Below, in pieces: positions 39,982 through 48,024 of a DNA stretch of 64,000 nucleotides. The first letter of the stretch is position 1, and the number at the start of each line of letters is the position of its first letter. The translations under genes were made by a program, and so were the position numbers. The notes below the pieces were generated by a model. The model saw only the letters and a list, made by a program, of their open reading frames with translations. It did not search any database and had not been told where the DNA came from. Source of the DNA: an actinobacterium LLX17 (GTDB lineage Bacteria > Actinomycetota > Actinomycetes > Propionibacteriales > Nocardioidaceae); NCBI GenBank assembly GCA_000471045.1, contig KI301992.1, positions 994,568-1,058,567 on the forward strand, written 5' to 3'.

Positions 39982-40622
39982 TGTTCACCGGACTCGTCGA
40001 ATCGGTCGGCACCGTCGACGCCATCGAGTCGCTGGGCGACTCCGTGCGGCTGACGATCGCCGACCCCGTGGTCACCTCCGACGCCACCCACGGCGCCTCG
40101 ATCTCGGTCAATGGCTGCTGCCTCACCGCGGTCGGCCTGGCCCCCGGCCGGTTCAGCGCCGACGTCATGGCGGAGTCACTGAACCGTACGTCCCTGGGTG
40201 CGCTCGAGGTCGGTTCCCCGGTCAACCTCGAACGCGCCATGACGGCCGGCGGCCGCCTGGGCGGACACATGGTGCAGGGCCACGTCGACGGCACGGGCCG
40301 GCTCATCGACCGCACGCCGAGTGAGCCCGGTCCCGATCCACGCTGGGACGTCCTGCGCTTCTCGCTGCCCGACGACATCGCCCGCTACCTCGTCGAGAAG
40401 GGCTCGATCACCGTGCAGGGCGTGTCCCTCACGGTGATCGAGGTCGTCGACTCCGATCCGGACGTGGGCTCCTTCTTCTCGGTCTCCCTGATCCCCACGA
40501 CACTCGCCGACACGACCCTCGGCACGCTGACCCCCGGCGACGCCGTCAACCTCGAGGTCGATGTTCTCGCCAAGTACGTCGAGCGACTGCTCGACCACAG
40601 AAAGGGAGCCACCCATGAGTGA
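39981..40622 (+). CDS. ribE: Riboflavin synthase alpha chain
   Basis: 213 residues; dismutates two lumazines to riboflavin. It begins with the signature [12 protein letters not shown] and has two similar beta-barrel halves ([12 protein letters not shown] in the first, [14 protein letters not shown] in the second), with [12 protein letters not shown] between. Its 3' end overlaps ribBA by 8 bases. Confidence 0.96.
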   Translation: MFTGLVESVGTVDAIESLGDSVRLTIADPVVTSDATHGASISVNGCCLTAVGLAPGRFSADVMAESLNRTSLGALEVGSPVNLERAMTAGGRLGGHMVQGHVDGTGRLIDRTPSEPGPDPRWDVLRFSLPDDIARYLVEKGSITVQGVSLTVIEVVDSDPDVGSFFSVSLIPTTLADTTLGTLTPGDAVNLEVDVLAKYVERLLDHRKGATHE

Positions 40623-41940
40623 GCCCACCACCATTCCCCAGGACGCCGGGGCAGAGCTTGTTTCTGGGCGCGTGCGCCTGGACTCGATCGAGCAGGCCGT
40701 CGCCGACATCCGCGACGGCAAGGCCGTCATCGTCGTCGACGACGAGGACCGCGAGAACGAGGGCGACATCATCTTCGCCGCCAGCAAGGCCACGCCCGAG
40801 CTGATGGCCTTCCTGGTCCGCTACTCCAGCGGCCTCATCTGCGCGCCCGTGACCGGCGAGATCCTCGACCGGCTCGCGATCCCGCTCATGACGCCGCACA
40901 ACCGCGATCGGCTGCGCACCGCCTACACGGTCTCGATCGACGCCCGCGACGGTGTCACGACGGGCATCTCGGCCGCCGACCGCGCGCGCACCTGCCGGGT
41001 GCTGGCCGACTCGGCCACCGAGCCGTTCGAGATCACGCAGCCGGGCCACATCGTGCCGCTGCGCGCCAAGCCCGGCGGCGTGCTCGAGCGCCCCGGTCAC
41101 ACCGAGGCCGCAGTGGACCTGGCGCGTCTGGCCGGGCTCACCCCGGCCGGCGTGATCGGCGAGGTCATGAACGACCACGGCACGCTCAAGCGACTGCCGG
41201 AGCTGCGCGAGTTCGCCGACGAGCACGGGCTGTCGCTCGTCTCGATCGAGGACCTGCAGACCTACCTGCGCCTGCACGAGAACCAGATCGAGCGGCTGGC
41301 CACGACGCGGCTGCCGAGCGAGTTCGGCGAGTTCACCGCACTCGGCTACCGCGACCGCATCAGCGGCGCCGAGCACGTCGCCCTCATCCATGCGCCCGAC
41401 GGGATCGAGAGCATCGGCCGCGAGAACGTGCTGGTGCGCGTGCACAGCGAGTGCCTGACCGGTGACGTCCTCGGCTCGCAGCGCTGCGACTGCGGGCCCC
41501 AGCTGCAGGCGTCCTTCGCCGCCGTGGCGGCCGAGGGTGCCGGTGTCGTCGTCTACCTCCGTGGGCACGAGGGCCGGGGGATCGGCCTGATCCACAAGCT
41601 GCAGGCCTACGCGCTGCAGGACGCCGGGCGCGACACGGTCGACGCCAACCTCGACCTCGGCTTCGGCGAGGACGAGCGCGACTACGCGGCGGCGGCGCAG
41701 ATCCTGCGTGAGCTGGGCATCGGTTCGGTGCGCCTGCTGACCAACAACCCCGACAAGACCGCGGCCCTCGAGGCGTACGGGGTCAAGGTTGCCGAGCGAC
41801 TGCCGCTGCAGATCACGCCCACGGTGCACAACCTGCGCTACCTGCAGACCAAGGCCGAGCGGATGGGTCACGACCTGCCCGAGCTGGCTTCCATGGACGT
41901 GACCCTCGAGGTCCCCACGACCGAGGGAGATCGCGCATGA
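40615..41940 (+). CDS. ribBA: Bifunctional DHBP synthase / GTP cyclohydrolase II
   Basis: 441 residues; supplies both precursors of riboflavin. RibB half: [25 protein letters not shown]-type region [13 protein letters not shown] and [23 protein letters not shown] by parts. RibA half: [20 protein letters not shown] with zinc-binding cysteines, [12 protein letters not shown], and LLTNNPDK. The ATG at 40615 is used because it matches the conserved start; the longer frame lies inside ribE. Stop overlaps ribH (ATGA). Confidence 0.96.
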   Translation: MSEPTTIPQDAGAELVSGRVRLDSIEQAVADIRDGKAVIVVDDEDRENEGDIIFAASKATPELMAFLVRYSSGLICAPVTGEILDRLAIPLMTPHNRDRLRTAYTVSIDARDGVTTGISAADRARTCRVLADSATEPFEITQPGHIVPLRAKPGGVLERPGHTEAAVDLARLAGLTPAGVIGEVMNDHGTLKRLPELREFADEHGLSLVSIEDLQTYLRLHENQIERLATTRLPSEFGEFTALGYRDRISGAEHVALIHAPDGIESIGRENVLVRVHSECLTGDVLGSQRCDCGPQLQASFAAVAAEGAGVVVYLRGHEGRGIGLIHKLQAYALQDAGRDTVDANLDLGFGEDERDYAAAAQILRELGIGSVRLLTNNPDKTAALEAYGVKVAERLPLQITPTVHNLRYLQTKAERMGHDLPELASMDVTLEVPTTEGDRA

Positions 41941-42413
41941 GCGGGCACGGAGCTCCCGAGCTGACCGTCGACGGCAGCGGTGCACGCGTCGCGATCGTCG
42001 CGTCGAGCTGGCACACCGAGGTGATGGACGGCTTGATCGCCGGCGCCCAGCGAGCGCTCGACGACGCGGGCACCACCGACGTGACCCTGGTGCGTGCGCC
42101 GGGCTCGTTCGAGCTGCCGCTGCTGGTGCAGGCGCACGCCCGCGCCGGCTACGACGCAGTGATCGCTCTGGGCGTCATCATCCGCGGTGGCACCCCGCAC
42201 TTCGAGTACGTCTCGGCCGCCGCCACCGACGGCTTGACCCGGGTCGCGCTCGACACGGGCGTGCCGGTCGGCTTCGGCCTGCTGACCTGCGACACCGACC
42301 AGCAGGCCCTCGACCGCGCTGGGCTCCCGGGCAGCACCGAGGACAAGGGCCGCGAGGCGGTCGAGGCCGCACTGGGCGCGTGGCAGGTGCTGCGCGGCGT
42401 GGGCCTAGACTGA
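41937..42413 (+). CDS. ribH: 6,7-dimethyl-8-ribityllumazine synthase
   Basis: 158 residues; condenses DHBP with the ribityl pyrimidine to lumazine. Seen: [44 protein letters not shown] (catalytic His), VPVGFGLLT. Completes the rib operon; no RibF or transporter gene is near. Confidence 0.96.
   Translation: MSGHGAPELTVDGSGARVAIVASSWHTEVMDGLIAGAQRALDDAGTTDVTLVRAPGSFELPLLVQAHARAGYDAVIALGVIIRGGTPHFEYVSAAATDGLTRVALDTGVPVGFGLLTCDTDQQALDRAGLPGSTEDKGREAVEAALGAWQVLRGVGLD
42406..42411 (+). promoter_or_regulatory. -10 box TAGACT of hisE
   Basis: TAGACT overlaps the ribH stop and lies nine bases before the hisE ATG, so the transcript would start only a few bases before or at the start codon. Confidence 0.5.
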
Positions 42414-42420
42414 CGACGCC

Positions 42421-42684
42421 ATGAAGACCTTCGAGCAGCTGTTCAGCGAGCTCAGCGACAAGGCCGCCACCCGTCCCGAGGGGTCGCGCACCGTCGCCGA
42501 GATCGACGCCGGCGTCCACGCCATCGGCAAGAAGCTCGTCGAGGAGGCCGCCGAGTCCTGGATGGCCGCCGAGCACGAGGGCCGCGAGCGCACCGCCGAG
42601 GAGCTCAGCCAGCTGCTCTACCACGCGCAGGTCATGATGCTGGCCGCCGGCATCAGCCTCGACGACGTCTACGCGCACCTCTAG
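42421..42684 (+). CDS. hisE: Phosphoribosyl-ATP pyrophosphohydrolase
   Basis: 87 residues; second step of histidine synthesis. MazG-like helical fold with [14 protein letters not shown] and [21 protein letters not shown] by parts. As usual in actinobacteria it is separate from hisI and paired with hisG. Probably leaderless or with a very short leader. Confidence 0.95.
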   Translation: MKTFEQLFSELSDKAATRPEGSRTVAEIDAGVHAIGKKLVEEAAESWMAAEHEGRERTAEELSQLLYHAQVMMLAAGISLDDVYAHL

Positions 42685-42695
42685 GAGTGCCCGAC

Positions 42696-43541
42696 ATGCT
42701 GAAAGTCGCCGTTCCCAACAAGGGGGCGCTCGCCGAGGCCGCCGCGCAGATGCTGACCGAGGCGGGCTACCGCCAACGTCGCACCAGCAAGGACCTCGTG
42801 GCCGTCGACGCCGAGAACGAGGTCGAGTTCTTCTACCTGCGGCCGCGTGACATCGCCATCTACGTCGGTGCCGGCACGCTCGACGTCGGCATCACCGGCC
42901 GCGACCTCCTGCTCGACTCCGAGGCCGAGGCCGACGAGGTCATGGAGCTCGGCTTCGCCGCGTCCACCTTCCGCTTCGCCGCTCCCGAGGGCGGCCTCGC
43001 CAGCGTCGCCGAGCTCGAGGGCAAGCGGGTCGCCACGTCGTACTCGGGCATCGTTCGCGCCTACCTGGAGCGTCACGGCGTCACGGCCGACGTCGTCCGC
43101 CTCGACGGTGCGGTCGAGACCTCGATCCGGCTCGGCGTCGCCGACGCGATCGCCGACGTCGTCGAGACCGGCACGACGCTGCGCCAGGCTGGCTTGGCCG
43201 TCTTCGGAGACCCGATCCTCGGCTCCGAGGCCGTCCTGATCACGCCGGCTGCCGCCCCCAAGCCGGATGCGTTCGCGGTGTTCCGGCGCCGCATCGAGAG
43301 TGTCCTGGTCGCCCGGACGTACGTGATGATGGACTACGACATCAACGCCGACGCGATGGAGCAGGCGATCCAGCTGACGCCCGGCATCGAGTCGCCCACG
43401 GTCTCGCCGCTGCACCGCGAGGGATGGGTCGCAGTGCGCTCGATGGTGCCGCGCGACGGTGCCCAGCGGATCATGGACGAGCTCTACGCCCTCGGGGCCC
43501 GCGGCATCCTCGTCACCGACATCCACGCGTGCCGCATCTGA
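42696..43541 (+). CDS. hisG: ATP phosphoribosyltransferase (long form)
   Basis: 281 residues; first, feedback-controlled step of histidine synthesis. Seen: VAVPNKGALAEAA, RDIAIYVGAGTLDVGITGRDLL by parts, VATSYSGIVRAYLERHG, ADAIADVVETGTTLRQAGL, and a C-terminal ACT-like regulatory domain (ESPTVSPLHREGWVAVRSMV), making it the long type. ATG 42696 has AGGAG 8 bases upstream; the GTG at 42687 would overlap that site. Confidence 0.96.
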   Translation: MLKVAVPNKGALAEAAAQMLTEAGYRQRRTSKDLVAVDAENEVEFFYLRPRDIAIYVGAGTLDVGITGRDLLLDSEAEADEVMELGFAASTFRFAAPEGGLASVAELEGKRVATSYSGIVRAYLERHGVTADVVRLDGAVETSIRLGVADAIADVVETGTTLRQAGLAVFGDPILGSEAVLITPAAAPKPDAFAVFRRRIESVLVARTYVMMDYDINADAMEQAIQLTPGIESPTVSPLHREGWVAVRSMVPRDGAQRIMDELYALGARGILVTDIHACRI

Positions 43542-43942
43542 TGACGGTCCGACCGCAGGGCGCCCGCGTCGTCGCCTACGGCGTGGCGGCCATCCTGCTC
43601 GTGCTGACCGCGGTGATCGGGCTCGCGCTGCCGGACGAGATCGTCTTCCGGTTCTCCGAGAAGGTCACGCTGGCCCTCATCCTGGCCGCCGCCATCGGAC
43701 TCCTCCATGGCGTGGGCCGCAGCTTCGTCCGCGCCGACGACGACGGTGTCGAGGTCCTCAACGGCTATCGCCGCCACCACGTCCCGTGGTCGCAGGTCGA
43801 GGGCGTCTCGATGCGCGAGGGCGCTCCGTGGCCCACGCTCGTCACGACCGACGACGAGCGGATCATGCTGTTCGCCATCCAGCGCACCGACGGCCCCCGA
43901 TCCCGCGACGCGGTGCAGAAGCTGCGCGAGTGGATCGCGTGA
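43541..43942 (+). CDS. PH-domain-like membrane protein
   Basis: 133 residues. Two transmembrane helices (VVAYGVAAILLVLTAVIGLAL at about 10-30 and VTLALILAAAIGLLHG at about 41-56), then a small PH-like domain (VEVLNGYRRHHVPWSQVEGV, MLFAIQRTDG). This is the layout of the PH-domain (bPH2/YdbS-related) proteins often found after hisG in actinobacteria. It starts in the hisG stop (TGATG) and overlaps the SseB-like gene (GTGA). Function unknown. Confidence 0.82.
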   Translation: MTVRPQGARVVAYGVAAILLVLTAVIGLALPDEIVFRFSEKVTLALILAAAIGLLHGVGRSFVRADDDGVEVLNGYRRHHVPWSQVEGVSMREGAPWPTLVTTDDERIMLFAIQRTDGPRSRDAVQKLREWIA

Positions 43943-44409
43943 CCCACGAGCGGTCCCTGGCCGAGCCGGCGTTCCCCGGTGACGACGGACAGGTCCACCC
44001 CGCGCTGGCCGAGGTCATGCACGACCGGCTCGGCACGCTCGGTGCGCTCGGCCCGGCCCGCGTCTTCGTGCCGATCATCGCCCTCTTGGGGGAGAAGGCC
44101 GCTCCAGGCACCGACAAGGATGCGGAGATGGCTGCGGTGCTCATCACGGGTGCCGACGGCCGCCGCGCCCTGCTGGCGTTCCGCAGTGTGGCAACCATGA
44201 CCCGATGGAACCCCGACGCCCGGCCCGTGCCCGTGTACGGGCAGGCCGCGGCGATCTCCGCGATCGCCGAGGGCGCGTCGGCCCTGCTCCTCGACCTCGG
44301 ATCGCCCGAGATGGTCGTGGTCGAGACCGAGGACCTGCAGCACCTGGCCGCGGGGGACCGGCTCGTGCAGACCGCCGCCGGCACCGCCTGGGTCACCGGC
44401 TCGGACTGA
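43939..44409 (+). CDS. SseB family protein
   Basis: 156 residues from a GTG overlapping the previous stop. N-terminal SseB-like domain: RVFVPIIALLG, EMAAVLITGADGRRALLAFRS (by parts), WNPDARPVPVYGQAAAISAI, LLLDLGSPEMVVVE. SseB-domain proteins are named after a Salmonella/E. coli protein that raises serine sensitivity; in actinobacteria they commonly sit upstream of infC. No catalytic residues can be assigned. Confidence 0.85.
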   Translation: MTHERSLAEPAFPGDDGQVHPALAEVMHDRLGTLGALGPARVFVPIIALLGEKAAPGTDKDAEMAAVLITGADGRRALLAFRSVATMTRWNPDARPVPVYGQAAAISAIAEGASALLLDLGSPEMVVVETEDLQHLAAGDRLVQTAAGTAWVTGSD

Positions 44410-44431
44410 CCGCCAGCTCAGCGCACCTCCC

Positions 44432-44494
44432 CGCTGAGTGTCACGTTTCGGTCGCGAAAAGGCCGGTTTCACGACCAATAGGTGACACTCAGCG
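44432..44494. repeat. 55-nt palindromic element, copy 2 (before the ACT-GNAT gene end)
   Basis: Arms CGCTGAGTGTCAC and GTGACACTCAGCG (13 bp, perfect), inner stem GGTCG/CGACC at the same position as copy 1, and an inner GAAA/TTTC stem. GAGTG to CACTC is exactly 55 nt and CCAAT falls at positions 40-44, as in copy 1 (16522-16576), though the paired bases differ. It sits between convergent genes and could act as a two-way terminator. Confidence 0.72.
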
Positions 44495-44559
44495 CGCCAG
44501 TGGCACGGTGCTTCAGCGCGCCAGTGGCACGGTGTTCCTATCGCGCCAGTGGCACGGTG
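44492..44559. repeat. Triplicated 3' tail of the ACT-GNAT gene
   Basis: CGCGCCAGTGGCACGGTG occurs at 44493-44510, 44517-44534 and 44542-44559, spaced 24-25 bp. The last copy encodes the final residues (TVPLAR) of the minus-strand gene; the two outside copies repeat these codons, the proximal two ending in CGCTGA on the minus strand. This looks like tandem duplication of the gene's 3' end. Confidence 0.8.
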
Positions 44560-45584
44560 ATCCGCACGACGTCGTCGTGCCGCTCGACGCGGGCGACGAA
44601 GCCGGCGCCCCCGACGGAACGCAACAGGGCGTCGTCCGACCCCGCCGACACGAGAGCCAACGACGTCGCACCACGCTCCCGGACCCTCGCCGCCGCGTGC
44701 TTCACGAGTGTCGAGCCCGCGCCCCGCTTCTGCCAGGCGTCGTCCACCAGCACCCGGCACTCCCACCCGCCGTCGACCGGCTCCACCAAGGCGTGCCCGA
44801 CGATGTCGAGCCCCGCTTGCAGCACCAACGCCGTCCCGGCCTCCGGCACCACGAGGCGCCGGGTCATCCGCGTGGTCATCGGCATCCGCAGCGGCACCTG
44901 GTACCGGGCGTACAGCGTCGCCACGCTGCAGCGCCCGTGGAGGGCGGCCACACCGTCGATGTCGGCCAACGACGCCTCGCGGACCAGTGGGACCGGATCG
45001 ATGCCCGACAGGGGCCGCGGCGGCGAAGCGACGAGCGGGACGTCGGCTCCCGCATCACTGACGAGTGACAACAACGCCTGGGCGCGCGCCCGCTCGGCCG
45101 GCGTGAAGGGCACTGCGCGACTGATGCGCAGCACCGTGCCGTTGCGGCGCGTCAGGTCGAGCACGTCGTGCCCCGCGTAGTCGGCGACGTCCGGCGGCTC
45201 GGTCGCCAGCAGCTCGCCCAGCACCTCCTCGACCGACCGGCCGTCCTCGAGCACCTGGTGCACGGCCTCGAGGTAGCGGGTGGGCCCGTCCGTCACCTCG
45301 CGTCCCGTCATCCGCGTGACCGCCACGTCGTGGCCGCCCGCACCGGCGAAGACCTGCGAGACGGCGACATCGTCGAGCTCGGTGCTGTCTGCGGCCCACG
45401 GCCCCGCACCCCCGCCGTGGGCCGCACCCCCGCCGTGCTCGACGACGAACTCGTCGACCGCACGCCCGGCGACCGTGAACACCTGCATCGCCACGATGTT
45501 CAGGCCGGCGTCCCCGCAGGCCCGAGCGACTGCTGCCAGGGCCCCGGGCCGGTCCTCGAGGGTCGTGCGCACGCGCCAAGCCAT
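44538..45584 (-). CDS. ACT-domain plus GNAT acetyltransferase protein
   Basis: 348 residues. N-terminal ACT domain ([40 protein letters not shown]), a middle region, then a GNAT domain ([40 protein letters not shown] as the acetyl-CoA loop R/Q-x-x-G-x-G/A). Proteins of this build occur upstream of infC in many actinobacteria; the ACT domain suggests control by an amino acid, but the acetyl acceptor is unknown. A Gly/His-rich insertion ([19 protein letters not shown], about residues 49-67) in the ACT region carries the shared GC-rich repeat. Convergent with the SseB gene. Confidence 0.85.
   Translation of the reverse strand: MAWRVRTTLEDRPGALAAVARACGDAGLNIVAMQVFTVAGRAVDEFVVEHGGGAAHGGGAGPWAADSTELDDVAVSQVFAGAGGHDVAVTRMTGREVTDGPTRYLEAVHQVLEDGRSVEEVLGELLATEPPDVADYAGHDVLDLTRRNGTVLRISRAVPFTPAERARAQALLSLVSDAGADVPLVASPPRPLSGIDPVPLVREASLADIDGVAALHGRCSVATLYARYQVPLRMPMTTRMTRRLVVPEAGTALVLQAGLDIVGHALVEPVDGGWECRVLVDDAWQKRGAGSTLVKHAAARVRERGATSLALVSAGSDDALLRSVGGAGFVARVERHDDVVRITVPLAR
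45390..45436. repeat. GC-rich palindromic repeat inside the ACT-GNAT gene
   Basis: TGCGGCCCACGG / CCGTGGGCCGCA, 12-bp perfect arms (45390-45401, 45415-45426) around CCCCGCACCCCCG, followed by a second partial unit CCCCCGCCGTG. On the coding strand it reads GGCGGGGGTGCGGGGCC plus GTGGGCCGCAGA, almost identical to the argD repeat units (57981-58011) and matching the hisS copy (405-443). Confidence 0.7.
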
Positions 45585-45670
45585 GGGCTCAGCGTGGATC
45601 GAAGGTGTTTCGGGCCGGGGTCACGGGCGTGTCGTCCCTGTGAGATTTCCCCGTCTGCACCTCTCGCTGC

Positions 45671-45676
45671 TAGTCT
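45671..45676 (+). promoter_or_regulatory. -10 box TAGTCT of infC-rpmI-rplT
   Basis: TAGTCT predicts a start near 45683 and a ~170-nt leader before infC. Confidence 0.55.
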
Positions 45677-45682
45677 TGTCCG

Positions 45683-45851
45683 AGAAGTGGAGTCCACCTC
45701 CCACCTGCGGGGTTTAGCGATCCCGGGGTCCACGACCGGCAGCACAGCGGTCACGCCCCTTGGCGTGCCCCGGCTCCGGTCGCCTGGTGGCCTCCGTTTC
45801 TCACGGAGGCTTTTCCTATGTTGGGCCTCCCCACGACCACCAGGAGGACCC
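45683..45851 (+). promoter_or_regulatory. infC operon leader with terminator and ribosome-site hairpin
   Basis: The leader holds an intrinsic terminator (GCCTCCG-TTTCTCA-CGGAGGC then TTTT, 45790-45814). Close to infC, GGCCTCC (45825-45831) can pair with the ribosome-binding GGAGG (45843-45847). The first part (AGTGGAGTCCACCTCCCACC) contains a GTGGAGTCCAC-type stem. The layout fits attenuation of the infC-rpmI-rplT operon, known in other bacteria to respond to L20 or to translation; the actual signal is not identifiable from sequence. Confidence 0.65.
45790..45814 (+). terminator. Intrinsic terminator in the infC leader
   Basis: 7-bp perfect stem GCCTCCG/CGGAGGC with a 7-base loop, followed directly by TTTTCC. 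Its place in the middle of the leader, before the gene, marks it as an attenuator. Confidence 0.75.
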
Positions 45852-46541
45852 ATCACCACAGAGCTCCGCGTCAACGAGCGCATCCGCGTCCCCGAGGTCC
45901 GACTCGTCGGACCCGGCGGCGAGCAGGTGGGCATCGTCCGGATCGAGGACGCCCTGCGTCTGGCCGCCGAGTCCGACCTCGACCTGGTCGAGGTCGCCCC
46001 GACCGCCCGACCGCCCGTCTGCCGCCTCATGGACTACGGCAAGTTCAAGTACGAGAACGCGCAGAAGGCCCGCGAGTCCCGGCGCAACCAGACGAACACG
46101 GTCATCAAGGAGATGAAGCTCCGCCCGAAGATCGACCAGCACGACTACGACACCAAGAAGGGTCACGTCGTGCGGTTCCTCCGGGCCGGGGACAAGGTCA
46201 AGATCACGATCATGTTCCGCGGTCGCGAGCAGCACCGTCCCGAGCTCGGGTACCGGCTGCTGCAGAAGCTGGCCGCCGACGTCGAGGATCTTGGCTTCAT
46301 CGAGTCGAACGCCCGCCAGGACGGTCGCAACATGACCATGGTGCTCGGGCCGCTGAAGAAGAAGTCTGAGGCGCAGGCCGAGGTCAAGGCCGAGAAGGCC
46401 GAGAAGACTGCTGAGAAGGCCGCCGAGAAGGAGGCCGAGGAGGCCGCCGAGAAGGCGCACCGCGAGGCCGTCGCCAGCACCGCATCACCCAAGAAGCCAC
46501 GTCGTCGTTCCGAGAACCTCGACCCGGACATGGAGGCATAA
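45852..46541 (+). CDS. infC: Translation initiation factor IF-3 (AUC start)
   Basis: 229 residues when started at the ATC at 45852, which follows AGGAGGACCC and gives the conserved N-terminus (M/I)[17 protein letters not shown]. No ATG, GTG or TTG lies there; a GTG start at 45690 would add ~54 residues across the attenuator. infC is known to use AUU/AUC-type starts because IF-3 rejects them, giving self-control. Seen: [30 protein letters not shown] (by parts) and [19 protein letters not shown] Lys/Glu/Ala-rich tail ([20 protein letters not shown]) covers the last ~50 residues. Confidence 0.95.
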   Translation: MTTELRVNERIRVPEVRLVGPGGEQVGIVRIEDALRLAAESDLDLVEVAPTARPPVCRLMDYGKFKYENAQKARESRRNQTNTVIKEMKLRPKIDQHDYDTKKGHVVRFLRAGDKVKITIMFRGREQHRPELGYRLLQKLAADVEDLGFIESNARQDGRNMTMVLGPLKKKSEAQAEVKAEKAEKTAEKAAEKEAEEAAEKAHREAVASTASPKKPRRRSENLDPDMEA

Positions 46542-46736
46542 ATGCCCAAGTTCAAGCCCCACTCGGGGATGAAGAAGCGCGTCAAGGTCACCGGCAGCGG
46601 CAAGCTCCGTCGCGAGCAGGCCAACCGTCGCCACCTGCTGGAGCACAAGTCCTCGACCCGCACCCGGCGCCTCGCCGGCACGGTCGACGTGGCGAAGGCC
46701 GATGCCAAGAAGGTCAAGAAGCTGCTCGGTCGCTGA
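46542..46736 (+). CDS. rpmI: Ribosomal protein bL35
   Basis: 64 residues: [20 protein letters not shown], then [18 protein letters not shown] and TRTRRLAG, the normal basic protein. It begins on the base after the infC stop, so it depends on infC translation. Confidence 0.97.
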   Translation: MPKFKPHSGMKKRVKVTGSGKLRREQANRRHLLEHKSSTRTRRLAGTVDVAKADAKKVKKLLGR

Positions 46737-46771
46737 CCGCCGCTTTTCCCCCCATTCGTTAGGAGAACCAG

Positions 46772-47161
46772 ATGGCACGCGTCAAGCGGTCTGTCAACGC
46801 ACAGAAGAAGCGCCGCGAGACTCTCGAGCGCGCTTCGGGCTACCGCGGTCAGCGGTCACGCCTGTACCGGAAGGCCAAGGAGCAGGTCACCCACTCCCTG
46901 GTCTACAACTACCGTGACCGCAAGGCCAAGAAGGGCGACTTCCGTCGCCTCTGGATCCAGCGCATCAACGCTGCGGTCCGCGCCGAGGGCATGACCTACA
47001 ACCGCTTCATCCAGGGCATCAAGGCCGCTGGTGTCGAGGTTGATCGAAAGAACCTCGCCGAGCTCGCGGTCAACGAGCCCGCAGCGTTCTCGGCGCTCGT
47101 CGCGCTGGCCAAGGAGAACCTCCCGGCCGACGTGAACGCTCCGAAGGAGCCGGCCGCCTGA
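46772..47161 (+). CDS. rplT: Ribosomal protein bL20
   Basis: 129 residues: [65 protein letters not shown]. Binds 23S rRNA early in assembly and in many bacteria represses its own operon. Ribosome-binding site TTAGGAGAA 8 bases upstream. Confidence 0.98.
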   Translation: MARVKRSVNAQKKRRETLERASGYRGQRSRLYRKAKEQVTHSLVYNYRDRKAKKGDFRRLWIQRINAAVRAEGMTYNRFIQGIKAAGVEVDRKNLAELAVNEPAAFSALVALAKENLPADVNAPKEPAA

Positions 47162-47181
47162 GCGACCGACCTTCTCCACCC

Positions 47182-47997
47182 GTGGCGAGCCCCGGGCCGC
47201 TCACCGTCCGTAGTGGACGTGTGAAGCACGCCCGGCGGCTCGCCACTCGTGCGTTCCGGACCCGTACCGGCGAGTTTCTCGCCGAGGGCCCGCAAGCGGT
47301 CCGCGAGGCCGCCGCCGCCGACGCGGTGCTCGAGGTCTTCGCGACCGTCGAGGCCACGGAGCGGTACGCCGAGGTCGCTGCCACCGTGGCGGCCGATGCC
47401 TGGCACGTGGTCGACGACGACGTGGTCGCCGAGATCGCCGATGCCGTCGCGCCCCAAGGGCTCGTCGCCCGCTGCCGGTCGATCGTCCGGTCGTTGGCCG
47501 ACGTCGACCTCACCGGTGCCCGGCTCGTGGTCGTCTGTGCCGACGTGCGCGACCCCGGCAACGCCGGTGCGGTCATCCGGTGCGCCGACGCCGCCGGGGC
47601 CGACGCAGTGCTGCTGACCGGTGACAGCGTCGACCCACTGGGCCCCAAGGTCGTGCGCTCCACCGCGGGCAGCCTGTTCCACCTGCCCGTCGTGGTCGAG
47701 CGCGACCTGGACGCTGCCCTCGACGCGGTCCGCGCTTCTGGGCTCCAGGTGCTCGCCGCCGACGGCCACGGTGACGTCGGCCTGTTCGAGGAATCTGCCG
47801 GCGGTGGGCTCGACCTCGCGCGGCCCACGGCGTGGCTCACGGGCAACGAGGCGTGGGGGCTGCCGCCCGAGCGCCGCGCACTGGCCGACCGCGTCGTCGC
47901 CATCCCCATCTACGGCCAGGCCGAGAGCCTCAACCTCGCGACGGCCACCGCGATCTGCCTGTACGCCTCGGCCCGCGAGCAGCACCGCACCCGCTGA
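47182..47997 (+). CDS. TrmH-family RNA 2'-O-ribose methyltransferase
   Basis: 271 residues from the GTG at 47182. Short N-terminal substrate-binding domain (VKHARRLATRAFRTRTGEFLAEG, by parts), then the SPOUT knot domain: VVCADVRDPGNAGAVIRCADAAG (motif 1, by parts), LTGNEAWGLPPE (motif 2), PIYGQAESLNLATATAICLY (motif 3). The TsnR/RlmB/TrmH member after rplT is conserved in bacteria; target is probably 23S rRNA, exact site unknown. It could also resemble thiostrepton-type resistance methylases, but the context favours housekeeping. Confidence 0.92.
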   Translation: MASPGPLTVRSGRVKHARRLATRAFRTRTGEFLAEGPQAVREAAAADAVLEVFATVEATERYAEVAATVAADAWHVVDDDVVAEIADAVAPQGLVARCRSIVRSLADVDLTGARLVVVCADVRDPGNAGAVIRCADAAGADAVLLTGDSVDPLGPKVVRSTAGSLFHLPVVVERDLDAALDAVRASGLQVLAADGHGDVGLFEESAGGGLDLARPTAWLTGNEAWGLPPERRALADRVVAIPIYGQAESLNLATATAICLYASAREQHRTR

Positions 47998-48012
47998 GGA
48001 CCCGAGCACCAC

Positions 48013-48018
48013 TAGGGT
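48013..48018 (+). promoter_or_regulatory. -10 box TAGGGT of leaderless histidine kinase gene
   Basis: TAGGGT ends six bases before the GTG at 48025, without a ribosome-binding site. Confidence 0.55.
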
Positions 48019-48024
48019 CGAGCC

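Noticed and set aside
40546-41985. 479-codon minus-strand frame across ribBA
   Set aside because: Antisense shadow; ribBA on the plus strand has all family motifs.
45168-45851. Long in-frame extension upstream of infC
   Set aside because: It would run through the convergent ACT-GNAT gene, the promoter, the attenuator and the ribosome-binding site; IF-3 proteins begin at the (I/M)[10 protein letters not shown] position.
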